Source: Gammaproteobacteria bacterium (GTDB taxonomy: Bacteria; Pseudomonadota; Gammaproteobacteria; Pseudomonadales; Pseudomonadaceae). From it: a DNA stretch of 64,000 bases. Position numbers and translations under genes: made by a program. The DNA lies in assembly GCA_018816095.1 (NCBI GenBank), contig JAHIWP010000036.1:1-64000 (forward strand). The letters run 5' to 3'. The notes below the pieces were generated by a model. It was not told the DNA's origin. It did not search any database and saw nothing but the letters and a program-made list of their open reading frames with translations. Below are positions 19,931 to 30,589 of this stretch, piece by piece (the first letter of the stretch is position 1; each line of letters starts with the position of its first letter).

Positions 19931-22900
19931 TTACTGAGGCTTTTCAAAGGGCTTATCGAAGCTGATATCCGGGCTCTGCCAAGGCCCGGTGACGTCGTAT
20001 TGCACACTGGCAAAGCGCGCAACGCGATCCCCCAGCAGCTTATCGGCGACAAACAGCGCCCCCCCGATGGCCGGCGCACCAACAATCAGCGCCGCCAACG
20101 GCAGGTTGTTGGTCACCGGCAAGGTCACCAGCAACTTGGCATCAATGCGGTCATTGGCCATGTCCAGCGTGCCCTTCAACTCCAGGTTGCTCGATGGTCC
20201 TTCCAAGGTGATCGGCTCACGGGTGACAAACACCCCGTTTTTAGCCTCCAACACGCCTTTGACCCGGTCATAGCTCAGGCCTTTACCCAGCAGATCGGAG
20301 AAGTCCAACCGCAGGCGTCGGCCAATCGAATTAAAGTTCAGCAGCCCAAATACTCGCAGCGCCGAAGCCGGCCCTTCAACCTCGGAGAACTGCCCTTTGC
20401 GCAGGGACGCATCCAGCGTGCCGCTGAGGCGCTTCATGCTGAACCAGGCCGGTGAGCCGGGCCAATCAGCATCTACATCCACATGAAAGTCTCGGCTGCT
20501 GGCGGTAGGGGCATAGCCCCAGGCAATCAGCACGTCGGCCAGATCCGCGCCACCAAGGCGACCGGTATAGGCCGTTCGCATGCCACTGGCCGTTTGCAGC
20601 CAGGTCGCCCGCCCCGCCACTTTTAAGCCTTTAAGGTTGAGATCCAGCTCGCTGAAGTGCACACCCGTTTCTACCGGACGCGCCTTGAGCGACCAACTGC
20701 CCAACGGCTCGATACCTTGAAAGACTTCGTTGATGCGCACGTCCAGCGCCGGGAAGCCGCTCGGGTCAACCACCGCCAGCGGATCGGGTGTATTCACCAC
20801 AGGTGCGTCTTTATCCTTGAGCTGCGCTGCGGGTAAACGTAAGTAGTCGAGCGCCAGCGCGATCGGTACGCCGGCAGCGTCCGGCAAGCCCACCCGGCCT
20901 TTCACCTGCGGGCTGTCGAGGCTGACCGCCCAGGTCGCAGCGTCGCGCTTAACACCCACTTCCAGTGCCTCCAGGCTGACGCCAAAGCCGGTGAAGCGAG
21001 CAATACGCAACTGTGCGTCCTTGAACAAACGCTGCGCCTCATTGACTGGCAAGCTGGAATAAGGGGCCAACACCTGTTGCCAGGCCGACCAATCCAGCTC
21101 CGCTACGCGCCCACGCACGCGCAGGCCCTGGCTGGTGGGTAGGCGTGCCGGGCCGTCGGCTAAGCGGATCTCACCCCGCCCTTGATTAAACTGGCCGGGA
21201 CTCGCCGCAAAAGACAGGCTCAGCAAGTCGGCGTAATCCAACCAGTAACGCTGCTCGCGCCCGCCCAGGCTCATACGCCACTGGGTGTCGCGCGCCTCAC
21301 TGGCCGCTTTGCCGAAAGGTGCTGGCAGCGAAATCGTCGCCCCCTTGAGGGAGGAATTCACGCGGAGCTGGCTGTCGGCGCCGTCCAGGGTCAGGCGCAA
21401 GCGGTAGGGTAGATTGCCGCCAACGGGCAGAGGCTGAGTCACGCCCAACCAGGCACTCAACGCGCTGACTGCAATTTGCCCGCTGGCATCGATACGGCTA
21501 CGCGCTTTACCCGGCGAACCCTCGGCCACGGCCTTGCCCCGCACGGCATGGCCGAGCACCTGAGCACGAATGTCCGGGGCACTGAGGCCACTGGCAGTGT
21601 TGTAGCGAAATGCACCCTGCAACTGGCTGAATTGCAGCGGCGGATTAGGCAGGCTGAGCTGCGCGCCTGCGCTGGCGAAATCCACCACCACGGCTGGGGC
21701 CAGCCCCTTGCGCAAGGGTAAGTCGAGCTTGAGCTTGCCGGTCAACGCCCCCTCACCACTCCAGCCAGCAAAAGTGTCTGCGGTGCCGATCGGCGTTTCC
21801 TGCAGGATCTGCAGGGCGTCATCAACCGAGCTGCTCAACTCACTGGTTAACAGCAAGCGCGCGGGTTGGCCCGGTAATGAGGTGGCGATTAGAGCCTCGG
21901 CATTATGCACCTGGCTATCAAGCAAGCGACCCTCGGCAAGCGCCACACGCACGCCGGTGTGTTCAATTGACACCGTGCCACGCGCCTCACGCAGTGCCGG
22001 CCAGCCTGGCTGAAAGGCCAGCTCCGCATCATGCACGGCAAAGAACAGGCTGATGCTGCGCGCGGCACTCTCAGCCCCCTTGTTCAGCGAGCCCTGGTAC
22101 TGGAAATAACCTTCATCGACTGCCCCACCGCGAATCGCGCTTTTCAGCCAGGCATCCAGCTCATGGCTGAAGCCCGGCGAGCGGCTCGGCAGATACTTCT
22201 CGGTAAAGCGCGCATCGCCGTTACGCAGGCCAACACGCAGGTCCATGTAGTCTTCTTCGGCGGGGTCGAAGCGCAGGCGGATGAGAAAATCCCCGGCTGC
22301 CGGGCCTTCGTCCCCGACCACCTGTAAATACGGGCTGCGTAAGGTGAAGGCCTGCTCATCAATTTGCCAAGTCAGCAGCGCATTGGCGGTTTTGTAGTGC
22401 CAGGGGTTGGCAAACAAGGTGTCAAAATGCAGGGAGAAGTCTTCGCTATCGAGCCGCAGCTCTCCCTGGCCTAAATCACCGCTGATGCTACCGCTGACAT
22501 TCTCCGCCGCCGGCGACCCGTGCCATGCAGCAAAGCCGACGTGTTCCAGGTTGGCCGAGAACTGCAAGCGCTTGCTGTCGCTCAACCGCGGTCGGTAGTC
22601 GAGTTGGATATTACGCAATACACCCCGCGGTTTAAGCTGCTCCAGCAACGCCAGGGCGTTATCCGGCAATGGCGCAAGGGCCGCCACCAACGGCTGTAAC
22701 GGGGCCACATCAAGCTGGTCGGCACTGAGCAACCACTGCTCCTGCACTTCGCTGCTTTCCGCCAGCTGGGTCAGCGCCAGACGCACGTCGCCCCAACGCT
22801 GCTCTCCCCGGCTGAAGGCCAGGTCATCGAGCAACAGCTGAAAACCCGAATCCGTGCGGGTGAAATAAGCATTCAGCGCCAGGTTACTCAGCGCAACCGA

Positions 22901-23764
22901 TTCACGCTCGGCATAGCCAGCCGCAAACTGCGGCACATGCAGGCGGCTGACGGCACGCTGCACACCGCCCTTGGCCCAGCGCAACCAGAGCTCACCGCCG
23001 AGCTGTAACTGCTCAAGCCGCCACTGCGCCAGCAGACTCGCCGGCACCCAGGCCGCCCAGTCGCTCTGCGGCAAGCTGAGATAAAGATCGGCTTCAGCAT
23101 CCTGCCAGTGTTCGGCACTTAGACGCGTGCGCAACTGCAGGGCCAGCGGCTGCCCGTCCGGCAAGCGCAAACGCCCGTCCAAACGCTGCCGCGTGCTGCC
23201 GTTGTACAGGGTGAGATTGACATAGGTCAGCGTACGCACCGGCTGATCGTACGCCAGCACAGTCACCTGGCTATTAACCAGCGTCAGGCGCTTAACCGCC
23301 TGCGACTGCGCCAGCAGCTGGCCCAGGTCCAGCGGCGCGGGCTCGCTGCGTGGCGCCAAGCCCTTGAGCGACCAGGTACCGTCTTCGCTCTGCGCCACCA
23401 CCAGCTGCACGCCATCGAGTTCAAGGCGGGCAATCCGTATCTGCCGCGCCAACAGACTGGCCAGCACATCGGGCACCACGCGCACTTGATCCAACTGCAA
23501 GGCGCCCGGCCCCTCGCCAATCGCCACATCGTGGGCGGTTAGCAGCGGTGAGAAGCCTTGCCAAAGACCCTCCAGCGCGCCGATCCGCACCGGCATGGCC
23601 AATGCTTCGCGGACTTTGTCTTCAGCCTCCAGACGGTATTCGGCGACCAGCGGCACCAACTCGCGACCGAGGCTGACGTAAAAGGCGGCGAGCACCAGCG
23701 CCAAGGCGCACAGCCCCAATGCCGTACGCAGCAGCAGGGCGAGTCCGCGCGCCAATGCCTGCAT
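19931..23764 (-). CDS. yhdP: AsmA-like giant protein YhdP
   Basis: YhdP is one of the AsmA-like proteins that bridge the periplasm and carry phospholipid to the outer membrane. The 1277-residue protein has an N-terminal membrane anchor (about 10-32) followed by a long, beta-rich periplasmic region (DUF3971) and a C-terminal AsmA-like domain. No frameshift is seen across 3.8 kb. It lies 31 bases after rng. It complements the Mla system at 5-8 kb, which works in the opposite direction; this functional link is inference. Confidence 0.92.
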   Translation of the reverse strand: MQALARGLALLLRTALGLCALALVLAAFYVSLGRELVPLVAEYRLEAEDKVREALAMPVRIGALEGLWQGFSPLLTAHDVAIGEGPGALQLDQVRVVPDVLASLLARQIRIARLELDGVQLVVAQSEDGTWSLKGLAPRSEPAPLDLGQLLAQSQAVKRLTLVNSQVTVLAYDQPVRTLTYVNLTLYNGSTRQRLDGRLRLPDGQPLALQLRTRLSAEHWQDAEADLYLSLPQSDWAAWVPASLLAQWRLEQLQLGGELWLRWAKGGVQRAVSRLHVPQFAAGYAERESVALSNLALNAYFTRTDSGFQLLLDDLAFSRGEQRWGDVRLALTQLAESSEVQEQWLLSADQLDVAPLQPLVAALAPLPDNALALLEQLKPRGVLRNIQLDYRPRLSDSKRLQFSANLEHVGFAAWHGSPAAENVSGSISGDLGQGELRLDSEDFSLHFDTLFANPWHYKTANALLTWQIDEQAFTLRSPYLQVVGDEGPAAGDFLIRLRFDPAEEDYMDLRVGLRNGDARFTEKYLPSRSPGFSHELDAWLKSAIRGGAVDEGYFQYQGSLNKGAESAARSISLFFAVHDAELAFQPGWPALREARGTVSIEHTGVRVALAEGRLLDSQVHNAEALIATSLPGQPARLLLTSELSSSVDDALQILQETPIGTADTFAGWSGEGALTGKLKLDLPLRKGLAPAVVVDFASAGAQLSLPNPPLQFSQLQGAFRYNTASGLSAPDIRAQVLGHAVRGKAVAEGSPGKARSRIDASGQIAVSALSAWLGVTQPLPVGGNLPYRLRLTLDGADSQLRVNSSLKGATISLPAPFGKAASEARDTQWRMSLGGREQRYWLDYADLLSLSFAASPGQFNQGRGEIRLADGPARLPTSQGLRVRGRVAELDWSAWQQVLAPYSSLPVNEAQRLFKDAQLRIARFTGFGVSLEALEVGVKRDAATWAVSLDSPQVKGRVGLPDAAGVPIALALDYLRLPAAQLKDKDAPVVNTPDPLAVVDPSGFPALDVRINEVFQGIEPLGSWSLKARPVETGVHFSELDLNLKGLKVAGRATWLQTASGMRTAYTGRLGGADLADVLIAWGYAPTASSRDFHVDVDADWPGSPAWFSMKRLSGTLDASLRKGQFSEVEGPASALRVFGLLNFNSIGRRLRLDFSDLLGKGLSYDRVKGVLEAKNGVFVTREPITLEGPSSNLELKGTLDMANDRIDAKLLVTLPVTNNLPLAALIVGAPAIGGALFVADKLLGDRVARFASVQYDVTGPWQSPDISFDKPFEKPQ

Positions 23765-23795
23765 TCAGTTCACGCCTGAGCAGTCGGCACGCATA

Positions 23796-25253
23796 TCAGA
23801 GCAGCACCACATCGTACTGCTCCTGGGAATACATGGTCTCGACCTGAAACTTGATGGTGCGCCCGATAAAGGCCTCGAGGTCAGCCACATTGCCCGACTC
23901 CTCATCGAGCAGGCGGTCGACCACTTTCTGGTTGGCCAGCACGCGGTAGCCTTCGGGTTGATAGGCCCGCGCCTCGCGCAAAATCTCGCGGAAGATTTCG
24001 TAACACGTGGTCTCTGCGGTTTTCAGCTTGCCGCGCCCCTGGCAGCAGCTGCACGGCTCACAAAGCACCTGTTCGAGGCTTTCGCGGGTGCGTTTGCGGG
24101 TCATCTGCACCAGGCCCAGCTCGGTGATGCCAATGATGTTGGTCTTGGCGTGGTCACGCTCCAGTTGTTTCTCCAGGGTGCGCAACACCTGACGCTGGTG
24201 TTCTTCATCTTCCATGTCGATGAAGTCGATGATGATGATCCCGCCCAGATTGCGCAGGCGCAGCTGTCGGGCAATCGCCGTGGCGGCTTCCAGGTTGGTC
24301 TTGAAGATGGTTTCTTCCAGCGTGCGATGGCCGACGAACGCGCCGGTGTTCACATCAATGGTGCTCATCGCCTCGGCCGGATCAATGATCAGGTAACCAC
24401 CGGACTTGAGTGGCACCTTACGTTCCAGGGCTTTCTGGACTTCGCCTTCGACGCCATACAGATCAAAAATTGGCCGCTCGCCCGGGTAATGCTCCAGACG
24501 GTCAGCAATTTCCGGCATTAGCTCAGCAACGAACTGGGTAATTTTCTGGAAGGTCTCACGCGAGTCGACGCGGATTTTCTCGATTTTTGGATTAACCAGG
24601 TCGCGCAGGGTACGCAGCGCCAGGCTCAAGTCCTCATAGATCACCAGCGGTGTCGGAGCGACCTTCATCTGCGTGGCGATTTGCCCCCACAGACGGCGCA
24701 GGTAACGGATGTCCGCGAGGATCTCATCGGCGCCGGCGCCATCGGCGGCGGTACGCAGAATAAAACCACCGGCCTCCTCAATACCTTCGGCCGCCACACA
24801 ATCGGTCACCACCTGCTTGAGGCGCTCGCGCTCGGCCTCATCCTCGATTTTCAGCGAGATGCCCACATGCGCGGTGCGCGGCATGTACACCAGGTAACGT
24901 GATGGAATCGACAACTGGGTGGTCAGGCGCGCGCCCTTGCTGCCAATCGGGTCTTTGGTGACCTGCACCACCAAACTCTGCCCTTCATGCACCAGGGCGC
25001 TGATGCTTTCCACCGCTGGGCCTTCACGGCTGGAGATTTCCGCGGCATGGATAAACGCGGCACGCTCCAGGCCGATATCGACAAAGGCCGCCTGCATGCC
25101 CGGCAGTACGCGCACTACCTTACCTTTGTAGATATTGCCGACGATACCGCGCTTTTGCGTGCGCTCAACGTGCACTTCCTGCAGCACGCCGTTTTCTACC
25201 ACCGCCACGCGCGATTCCATTGGCGTGATGTTGATCAGGATCTCTTCACTCAT
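23796..25253 (-). CDS. rng: Ribonuclease G
   Basis: RNase G is an endoribonuclease processing the 5' end of 16S rRNA and some mRNAs. The 485-residue protein has an S1 domain (about 38-125), the 5' sensor/RNase H-like core, metal-binding Asp300 (STIDVNTG) and Asp343 (IIDFIDMED), and the zinc-link cysteines at 398 and 401-404. It lacks the long C-terminal scaffold that would mark RNase E. It lies between maf and yhdP. Confidence 0.96.
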   Translation of the reverse strand: MSEEILINITPMESRVAVVENGVLQEVHVERTQKRGIVGNIYKGKVVRVLPGMQAAFVDIGLERAAFIHAAEISSREGPAVESISALVHEGQSLVVQVTKDPIGSKGARLTTQLSIPSRYLVYMPRTAHVGISLKIEDEAERERLKQVVTDCVAAEGIEEAGGFILRTAADGAGADEILADIRYLRRLWGQIATQMKVAPTPLVIYEDLSLALRTLRDLVNPKIEKIRVDSRETFQKITQFVAELMPEIADRLEHYPGERPIFDLYGVEGEVQKALERKVPLKSGGYLIIDPAEAMSTIDVNTGAFVGHRTLEETIFKTNLEAATAIARQLRLRNLGGIIIIDFIDMEDEEHQRQVLRTLEKQLERDHAKTNIIGITELGLVQMTRKRTRESLEQVLCEPCSCCQGRGKLKTAETTCYEIFREILREARAYQPEGYRVLANQKVVDRLLDEESGNVADLEAFIGRTIKFQVETMYSQEQYDVVLL

Positions 25254-25332
25254 GCGCTCATCTCTTCTGAGATAAAGCTGAAAGCCCGGAATAAGTGCCG
25301 ATAAACACGCTCACTCACCCGCGACCCGCAAC

Positions 25333-25935
25333 CTATTGACTGTGATCTGGCAGCGACTGCCAGCACGGAATAGCAAATTCTGCGAGCAATCCAGCCGTCT
25401 CACACAAGGGTAAACCCACTACCGCTGAATAACTGCCGTGCAACTGGCTGACGAACACCGCCGCCAGCCCTTGAATACCGTAACACCCCGCCTTGTCCTG
25501 CGGCTCACCGCTGGCCCAATAGGCGTCGATTTCAGCCTGACTCAACACACGGAACGTAACCTGACTGGTGACCACCCGCGCCACCACCCGCTCAGGGCTG
25601 ACCAGCGCCACTGCGGTCAGCACGTCATGGCTGCGACCGGACAACGCGCTGAGGGTTGCCAGGGCCTCGTCACGATCCGCGGGTTTACCGAGAATCCGCC
25701 CATCGAGCACCACCGCCGTATCAGCGCCGAGCACAACCGCCTCGTGCGTATCGGCCAGGGCAGCCAACCCGGCTTGCGCTTTGGCTCGCGCCAGACGCTC
25801 TACATAGGCGATTGGCGACTCGTCTGGCAATGTATTTTCATCCACCGGAGCGCTTAACGTGAGATAGGACACGCCGATTTGCGTCAACAGTTCACGTCGA
25901 CGCGGTGATCCTGAGGCGAGATAGAGGGTGGCCAT
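25333..25935 (-). CDS. maf: Maf-family nucleoside triphosphate pyrophosphatase
   Basis: Maf proteins hydrolyse noncanonical or excess nucleoside triphosphates (dTTP/UTP in the YhdE branch). The 200-residue protein shows the [10 protein letters not shown] motif (8-17), the [12 protein letters not shown] segment with the catalytic aspartate and the GKPADRDEA segment. It lies between mreD and rng, as in other gammaproteobacteria; YhdE-type specificity is inferred from this position. Confidence 0.93.
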   Translation of the reverse strand: MATLYLASGSPRRRELLTQIGVSYLTLSAPVDENTLPDESPIAYVERLARAKAQAGLAALADTHEAVVLGADTAVVLDGRILGKPADRDEALATLSALSGRSHDVLTAVALVSPERVVARVVTSQVTFRVLSQAEIDAYWASGEPQDKAGCYGIQGLAAVFVSQLHGSYSAVVGLPLCETAGLLAEFAIPCWQSLPDHSQ

Positions 25936-25979
25936 GCAGACATCTCCTTGTCGGATAAAGGCAAGGCCGAATGGCCTGC

Positions 25980-26465
25980 TTAGTTGACACCCAAACGTCT
26001 ATGCAGGCCGCGCAGGAGCGTGCACACCCACGGCCAGAGCAACGCACTGACCAGCGCCGGCAAGACAAACGCCAGGGTCGGTGGGCGGCTGCCCGTCAGG
26101 GCGTTCAACCACAGCTGCACCAGTTGCGCCAGGCCGAACACCACCAGCAGCACGGTGCTTTGCTGCCACATGGGGAACATGCGCAAGCGCTGATGCAGGG
26201 TCAGCACCAAAAAGGTAATCAGGGTCAGGATTAACGCATTTTGGCCAAGCAGACTGCCGTTCAGCACATCCGCCAATAAGCCAATGCACCAGGCCGTGGT
26301 CATGCCCACACGGTGCGGCAATGCCAACACCCAGTAGGTCAGAAACAGCGCCAGCCAGAGCGGCCGCCCCAACTCCATAAACTTCGGCATGCTCGACACA
26401 CTGAGCAGCAGCGCCAGGGCGAAGGTCAGCCAGATAACCCAAGTATTATTTGCACGCACGACCAT
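25980..26465 (-). CDS. mreD: Rod-shape determining protein MreD
   Basis: MreD is an inner-membrane component of the elongasome with MreB, MreC, RodA and PBP2. The 161-residue protein is strongly hydrophobic with about five transmembrane helices. Its start overlaps the mreC stop by one base, so its synthesis is coupled to MreC. It is the last of the mreBCD genes; maf follows after 44 bases. Confidence 0.93.
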   Translation of the reverse strand: MVVRANNTWVIWLTFALALLLSVSSMPKFMELGRPLWLALFLTYWVLALPHRVGMTTAWCIGLLADVLNGSLLGQNALILTLITFLVLTLHQRLRMFPMWQQSTVLLVVFGLAQLVQLWLNALTGSRPPTLAFVLPALVSALLWPWVCTLLRGLHRRLGVN

Positions 26466-27409
26466 TATTGCGCAGCCTCCGGCGGGTTAGCGGGTACGGC
26501 AGGCTGCGCAGGGAGTGCCTGCTGCAGAATTTCACGGTCCAGGGCTTCCTGCGCCTGCGCCGACTCTGTGGCGCGCTGCTCCGCGCTACGCGGATCGGTA
26601 AACACCAGCAGCATGTAGCGGCTGCGGTTGAGCGACGCCGTAGGCACCGCCCGTACAATCGCAAAGGGCTGGCCAGAGTCATGAATCACTTCACTGACCG
26701 TGGCCACCGGATAACCAGCCGGGAAGCGCTGGCCCATACCGGAGCTGACCAACAAATCGCCTTCCTTGATATCCGCCGTATCAGCCACATGTCGCAGCTC
26801 TAAGCGCTCGGGGTTACCGGTGCCGCTGGCGATAGCGCGCAGGCCGTTGCGATTAACCTGCACGGGAATGCTGTGGGTGGTGTCTGTGAGCAACAACACG
26901 CGCGAGGTGTAGGGCATGACCTCGACCACCTGGCCCATCAGGCCGCGCGCATCGAGCACCGGCTGGCCCAGGACCACGCCATCCTTCTCACCTTTATCAA
27001 TCAGGATGCGGTGGGTAAAGGGATTCGGGTCGATGCCGATCAGCTCGGTGGCTAGCACTTCGTCATCGACCAAGGCGGCCGAGTTGAGCAACTCGCGCAG
27101 GCGCACGTTTTGCTCAGTCAAGGCTGCCAGCTTCTGCAGGCGGCGCTGCATGATCAGCTGCTCGGCTTTGAGTTGCTCATTCTCGGCAGTCAACTCACTG
27201 CGCGTGCTCAACTCCTGCGTTGCCCCCTCCCACGCCCTTACCGGCAAGCTACCTGCCCAATAGATCGGCTCAACGATCAGCCCCAATTGCGCACGCAGCG
27301 GCTGCAGCCAGGTGAACCGCGCATCGACCACCATCAGCGCAGCCGACAACACGGTGAACACCAACAGGCGCACACCCAGCGAAGGTCCTTTGGCAAATAG
27401 CGGTTTAAT
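26465..27409 (-). CDS. mreC: Rod-shape determining protein MreC, probable non-AUG start
   Basis: MreC is a bitopic membrane protein that joins MreB to the periplasmic wall-synthesis enzymes. The protein has a short cytoplasmic tail, one transmembrane helix, a coiled coil and a beta-rich MreC domain. The first conventional start is a GTG at 27373, but the in-frame sequence upstream encodes IKPLFAKGPSLG, a segment I recognise as the usual pseudomonad MreC N-terminus. That places the start at ATT (27407-27409), six bases after GAGGAG, or at CTG (27413-27415), directly abutting it. With ATT the protein is 314 residues. The coordinates given use ATT; the start is inference. Confidence 0.85.
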   Translation of the reverse strand: MKPLFAKGPSLGVRLLVFTVLSAALMVVDARFTWLQPLRAQLGLIVEPIYWAGSLPVRAWEGATQELSTRSELTAENEQLKAEQLIMQRRLQKLAALTEQNVRLRELLNSAALVDDEVLATELIGIDPNPFTHRILIDKGEKDGVVLGQPVLDARGLMGQVVEVMPYTSRVLLLTDTTHSIPVQVNRNGLRAIASGTGNPERLELRHVADTADIKEGDLLVSSGMGQRFPAGYPVATVSEVIHDSGQPFAIVRAVPTASLNRSRYMLLVFTDPRSAEQRATESAQAQEALDREILQQALPAQPAVPANPPEAAQ

Positions 27410-27436
27410 CGGCAGCTCCTCACGGCATCAGGCAGC

Positions 27437-27476
27437 AAACAAAAGCTGCAAGCGGGAAGATACCCGGTTGCAGCTT
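27437..27476 (-). terminator. Terminator-like hairpin between mreB and mreC
   Basis: On the minus strand AAGCTGCAA (27468-27476) pairs with TTGCAGCTT (27443-27451), with an inner GGG/CCC pairing, and is followed by TTGTTTG. It is a plausible intrinsic terminator that partly stops transcripts after mreB, lowering mreC and mreD expression. Confidence 0.65.
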
Positions 27477-27544
27477 AGGTTCAATAGGAAAGGTCGACGC
27501 GTGCAGCACCTGTATGGGCTGCACGGGGCGTTTAACCAGCCACC

Positions 27545-28597
<1,053 letters not shown>

Positions 28598-28629
28598 CTA
28601 GGCAACGCGTGGGTAAAAAAGTGCGGCAA

Positions 28630-28658
28630 ACTCTAACAACGGCAGGGATTTTGAGCAA
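28630..28658 (-). promoter_or_regulatory. Possible sigma-70 promoter for mreB
   Basis: On the minus strand TTGCTC (28653-28658) and TAGAGT (28630-28635) are spaced by 17 bases, 45 bases upstream of mreB. Matches are partial. The 238-base mreB-gatC gap must also hold the gat promoter, which I cannot place with confidence. Confidence 0.42.
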
Positions 28659-28823
28659 GGCACCAATATGTTAGATTGCCGCTTTTCCGGGCATTACGGC
28701 CCATCATCGCGGCCTTTGACCACCACCTGTCACTGTCTGTTCCCTGCGTTTTTTGCGCATGGCGACCCGCTCACATTTCCAAAGGCAGCCAACACTGCGC
28801 AGCCTTATATAGGGAGAAACCTG

Positions 28824-29111
28824 ATGGCGCTTGAACGCTCCGACGTGGAGAAAATCGCTCATCTGGCCCGACTGGGCCTGAATGAAGCCGATATTCCGGG
28901 TACCACCGAGACGCTGAATAACATTCTCGGCCTGATTGATCAGATGCAGGCCGTCAATACCGATGGCATCGAGCCACTGGCTCACCCACTGGAAGCCACT
29001 CAGCGCCTACGCGCCGACCAGGTCACCGAACGCAACCAGCGCGACGCCTATCAGGCCATCGCTCCGGCCGTAGAAAACGGTCTGTACCTGGTCCCGCAAG
29101 TCATCGAGTAA
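28824..29111 (+). CDS. gatC: Aspartyl/glutamyl-tRNA amidotransferase subunit C
   Basis: GatC is the small linker that stabilises GatA and GatB. The 95-residue protein opens [17 protein letters not shown] and has the conserved LAHPLE segment. The ATG at 28824 follows AGGGAG; a longer open frame begins in the mreB-gatC gap but lacks family similarity. It is the first of the gatCAB genes, 15 bases before gatA. Confidence 0.95.
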   Translation: MALERSDVEKIAHLARLGLNEADIPGTTETLNNILGLIDQMQAVNTDGIEPLAHPLEATQRLRADQVTERNQRDAYQAIAPAVENGLYLVPQVIE

Positions 29112-29126
29112 GGGAAACGCCTAGCC

Positions 29127-30578
29127 ATGCATCAACTGACCCTGGCCGAGATCGCCCGCGCACTCGCCGACAAGCAATTTTCATCCGAAGAGCTGACCCG
29201 CAGCCTGCTGGCGCGTATTCAGCAGCTTGACCCACAGCTCAACAGCTTTATTACCGTGACCGAAGAACTGGCGCTGAACCAGGCCAAGGCCGCAGACGCT
29301 CGCCGCGCCGCGGGCGAAAACGGCGCACTGCTCGGCGCCCCAATCGGCCACAAAGACCTGTTCTGCACCCAAGACGTGCTGACCAGCTGCGCCTCGAAGA
29401 TCCTCACGGGTTTCAAAGCCCCGTATAACGCCACTGTGGTTGAGAAATTAGCGACAGCCGGTAGCGTGACCCTGGGCAAGCTGAACATGGACGAGTTCGC
29501 CATGGGTTCGGCCAACGAGTCCAGCCACTATGGCGCGGTGAAAAACCCTTGGGATCTGACTCGCGTACCGGGCGGTTCCAGCGGCGGCTCGGCTGCTGCC
29601 GTGGCAGCGCGCCTACTCCCCGCCGCGACCGGCACCGACACCGGCGGTTCGATCCGCCAGCCGGCGGCGCTGACCAACCTTACCGGGATCAAGCCGACTT
29701 ACGGCCGCGTATCGCGCTGGGGCATGATCGCTTACGCCTCCAGCCTCGACCAAGGCGGCCCGCTGGCCCGCACCGCTGAAGATTGCGCATTGATGCTGCA
29801 AGCCATGGCCGGTTTCGATGCCAAGGACAGCACCAGCGTTGATCAACCGGTCGACGACTACCTGGCAGCACTGACTCAGCCACTCGCCGGCCTGCGCATC
29901 GGCCTGCCGAAGGAGTACTTCGGCGCGGGCCTGGATGCTCGCATCGGCGAGAAAGTCATGGCGGTGGTCGACGAGCTGAAAAAGCTCGGCGCAACCGTTA
30001 AAGAAATCAGCCTGCCGAATATGCAGCACGCCATTCCGGCCTACTACGTGATAGCCCCAGCCGAAGCCAGCAGCAACCTGTCGCGCTTCGACGGCGTGCG
30101 CTTCGGCTATCGCTGCGAAAACCCGGTGAACCTGGAAGACCTGTACAAGCGTTCGCGCGGCGAAGGCTTTGGCGCGGAAGTAAAACGCCGAATCATGGTC
30201 GGCACCTACGCGCTGTCCGCCGGTTACTACGATGCGTATTACCTGAAAGCGCAGAAGATCCGCCGCCTGATCAAGAATGATTTTGTCGCCGCCTTCAATG
30301 ACGTCGACGTGATCCTCGGCCCAACCACGCCAAACCTGGCCTGGAAGCTCGGCGAGAAGAACAACGATCCGGTCGCGGCTTACTTGGAAGATATCTACAC
30401 CATCACCGCCAACCTGGCCGGCATCCCCGGTTTGTCGATGCCTGCGGGCTTCGTCGACGGCTTGCCGGTCGGTGTGCAACTGCTCGCCCCTTACTTCCAG
30501 GAAGGCCGCTTGCTCAACGTCGCCCACCAGTACCAACAGGTTACTGACTGGCACACACAAGCGCCGACTGGCTTCTGA
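29127..30578 (+). CDS. gatA: Aspartyl/glutamyl-tRNA amidotransferase subunit A
   Basis: GatA is the amidase subunit that frees ammonia from glutamine. The 483-residue protein has the amidase-signature triad Lys76 (GHKDLFC), Ser151 ([10 protein letters not shown]) and Ser175 ([10 protein letters not shown]). In pseudomonads, which lack asparaginyl-tRNA synthetase, the complex makes Asn-tRNA(Asn); that role is from family knowledge. It lies between gatC and gatB with short gaps. Confidence 0.98.
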   Translation: MHQLTLAEIARALADKQFSSEELTRSLLARIQQLDPQLNSFITVTEELALNQAKAADARRAAGENGALLGAPIGHKDLFCTQDVLTSCASKILTGFKAPYNATVVEKLATAGSVTLGKLNMDEFAMGSANESSHYGAVKNPWDLTRVPGGSSGGSAAAVAARLLPAATGTDTGGSIRQPAALTNLTGIKPTYGRVSRWGMIAYASSLDQGGPLARTAEDCALMLQAMAGFDAKDSTSVDQPVDDYLAALTQPLAGLRIGLPKEYFGAGLDARIGEKVMAVVDELKKLGATVKEISLPNMQHAIPAYYVIAPAEASSNLSRFDGVRFGYRCENPVNLEDLYKRSRGEGFGAEVKRRIMVGTYALSAGYYDAYYLKAQKIRRLIKNDFVAAFNDVDVILGPTTPNLAWKLGEKNNDPVAAYLEDIYTITANLAGIPGLSMPAGFVDGLPVGVQLLAPYFQEGRLLNVAHQYQQVTDWHTQAPTGF

Positions 30579-30589
30579 GGAATAAACAG

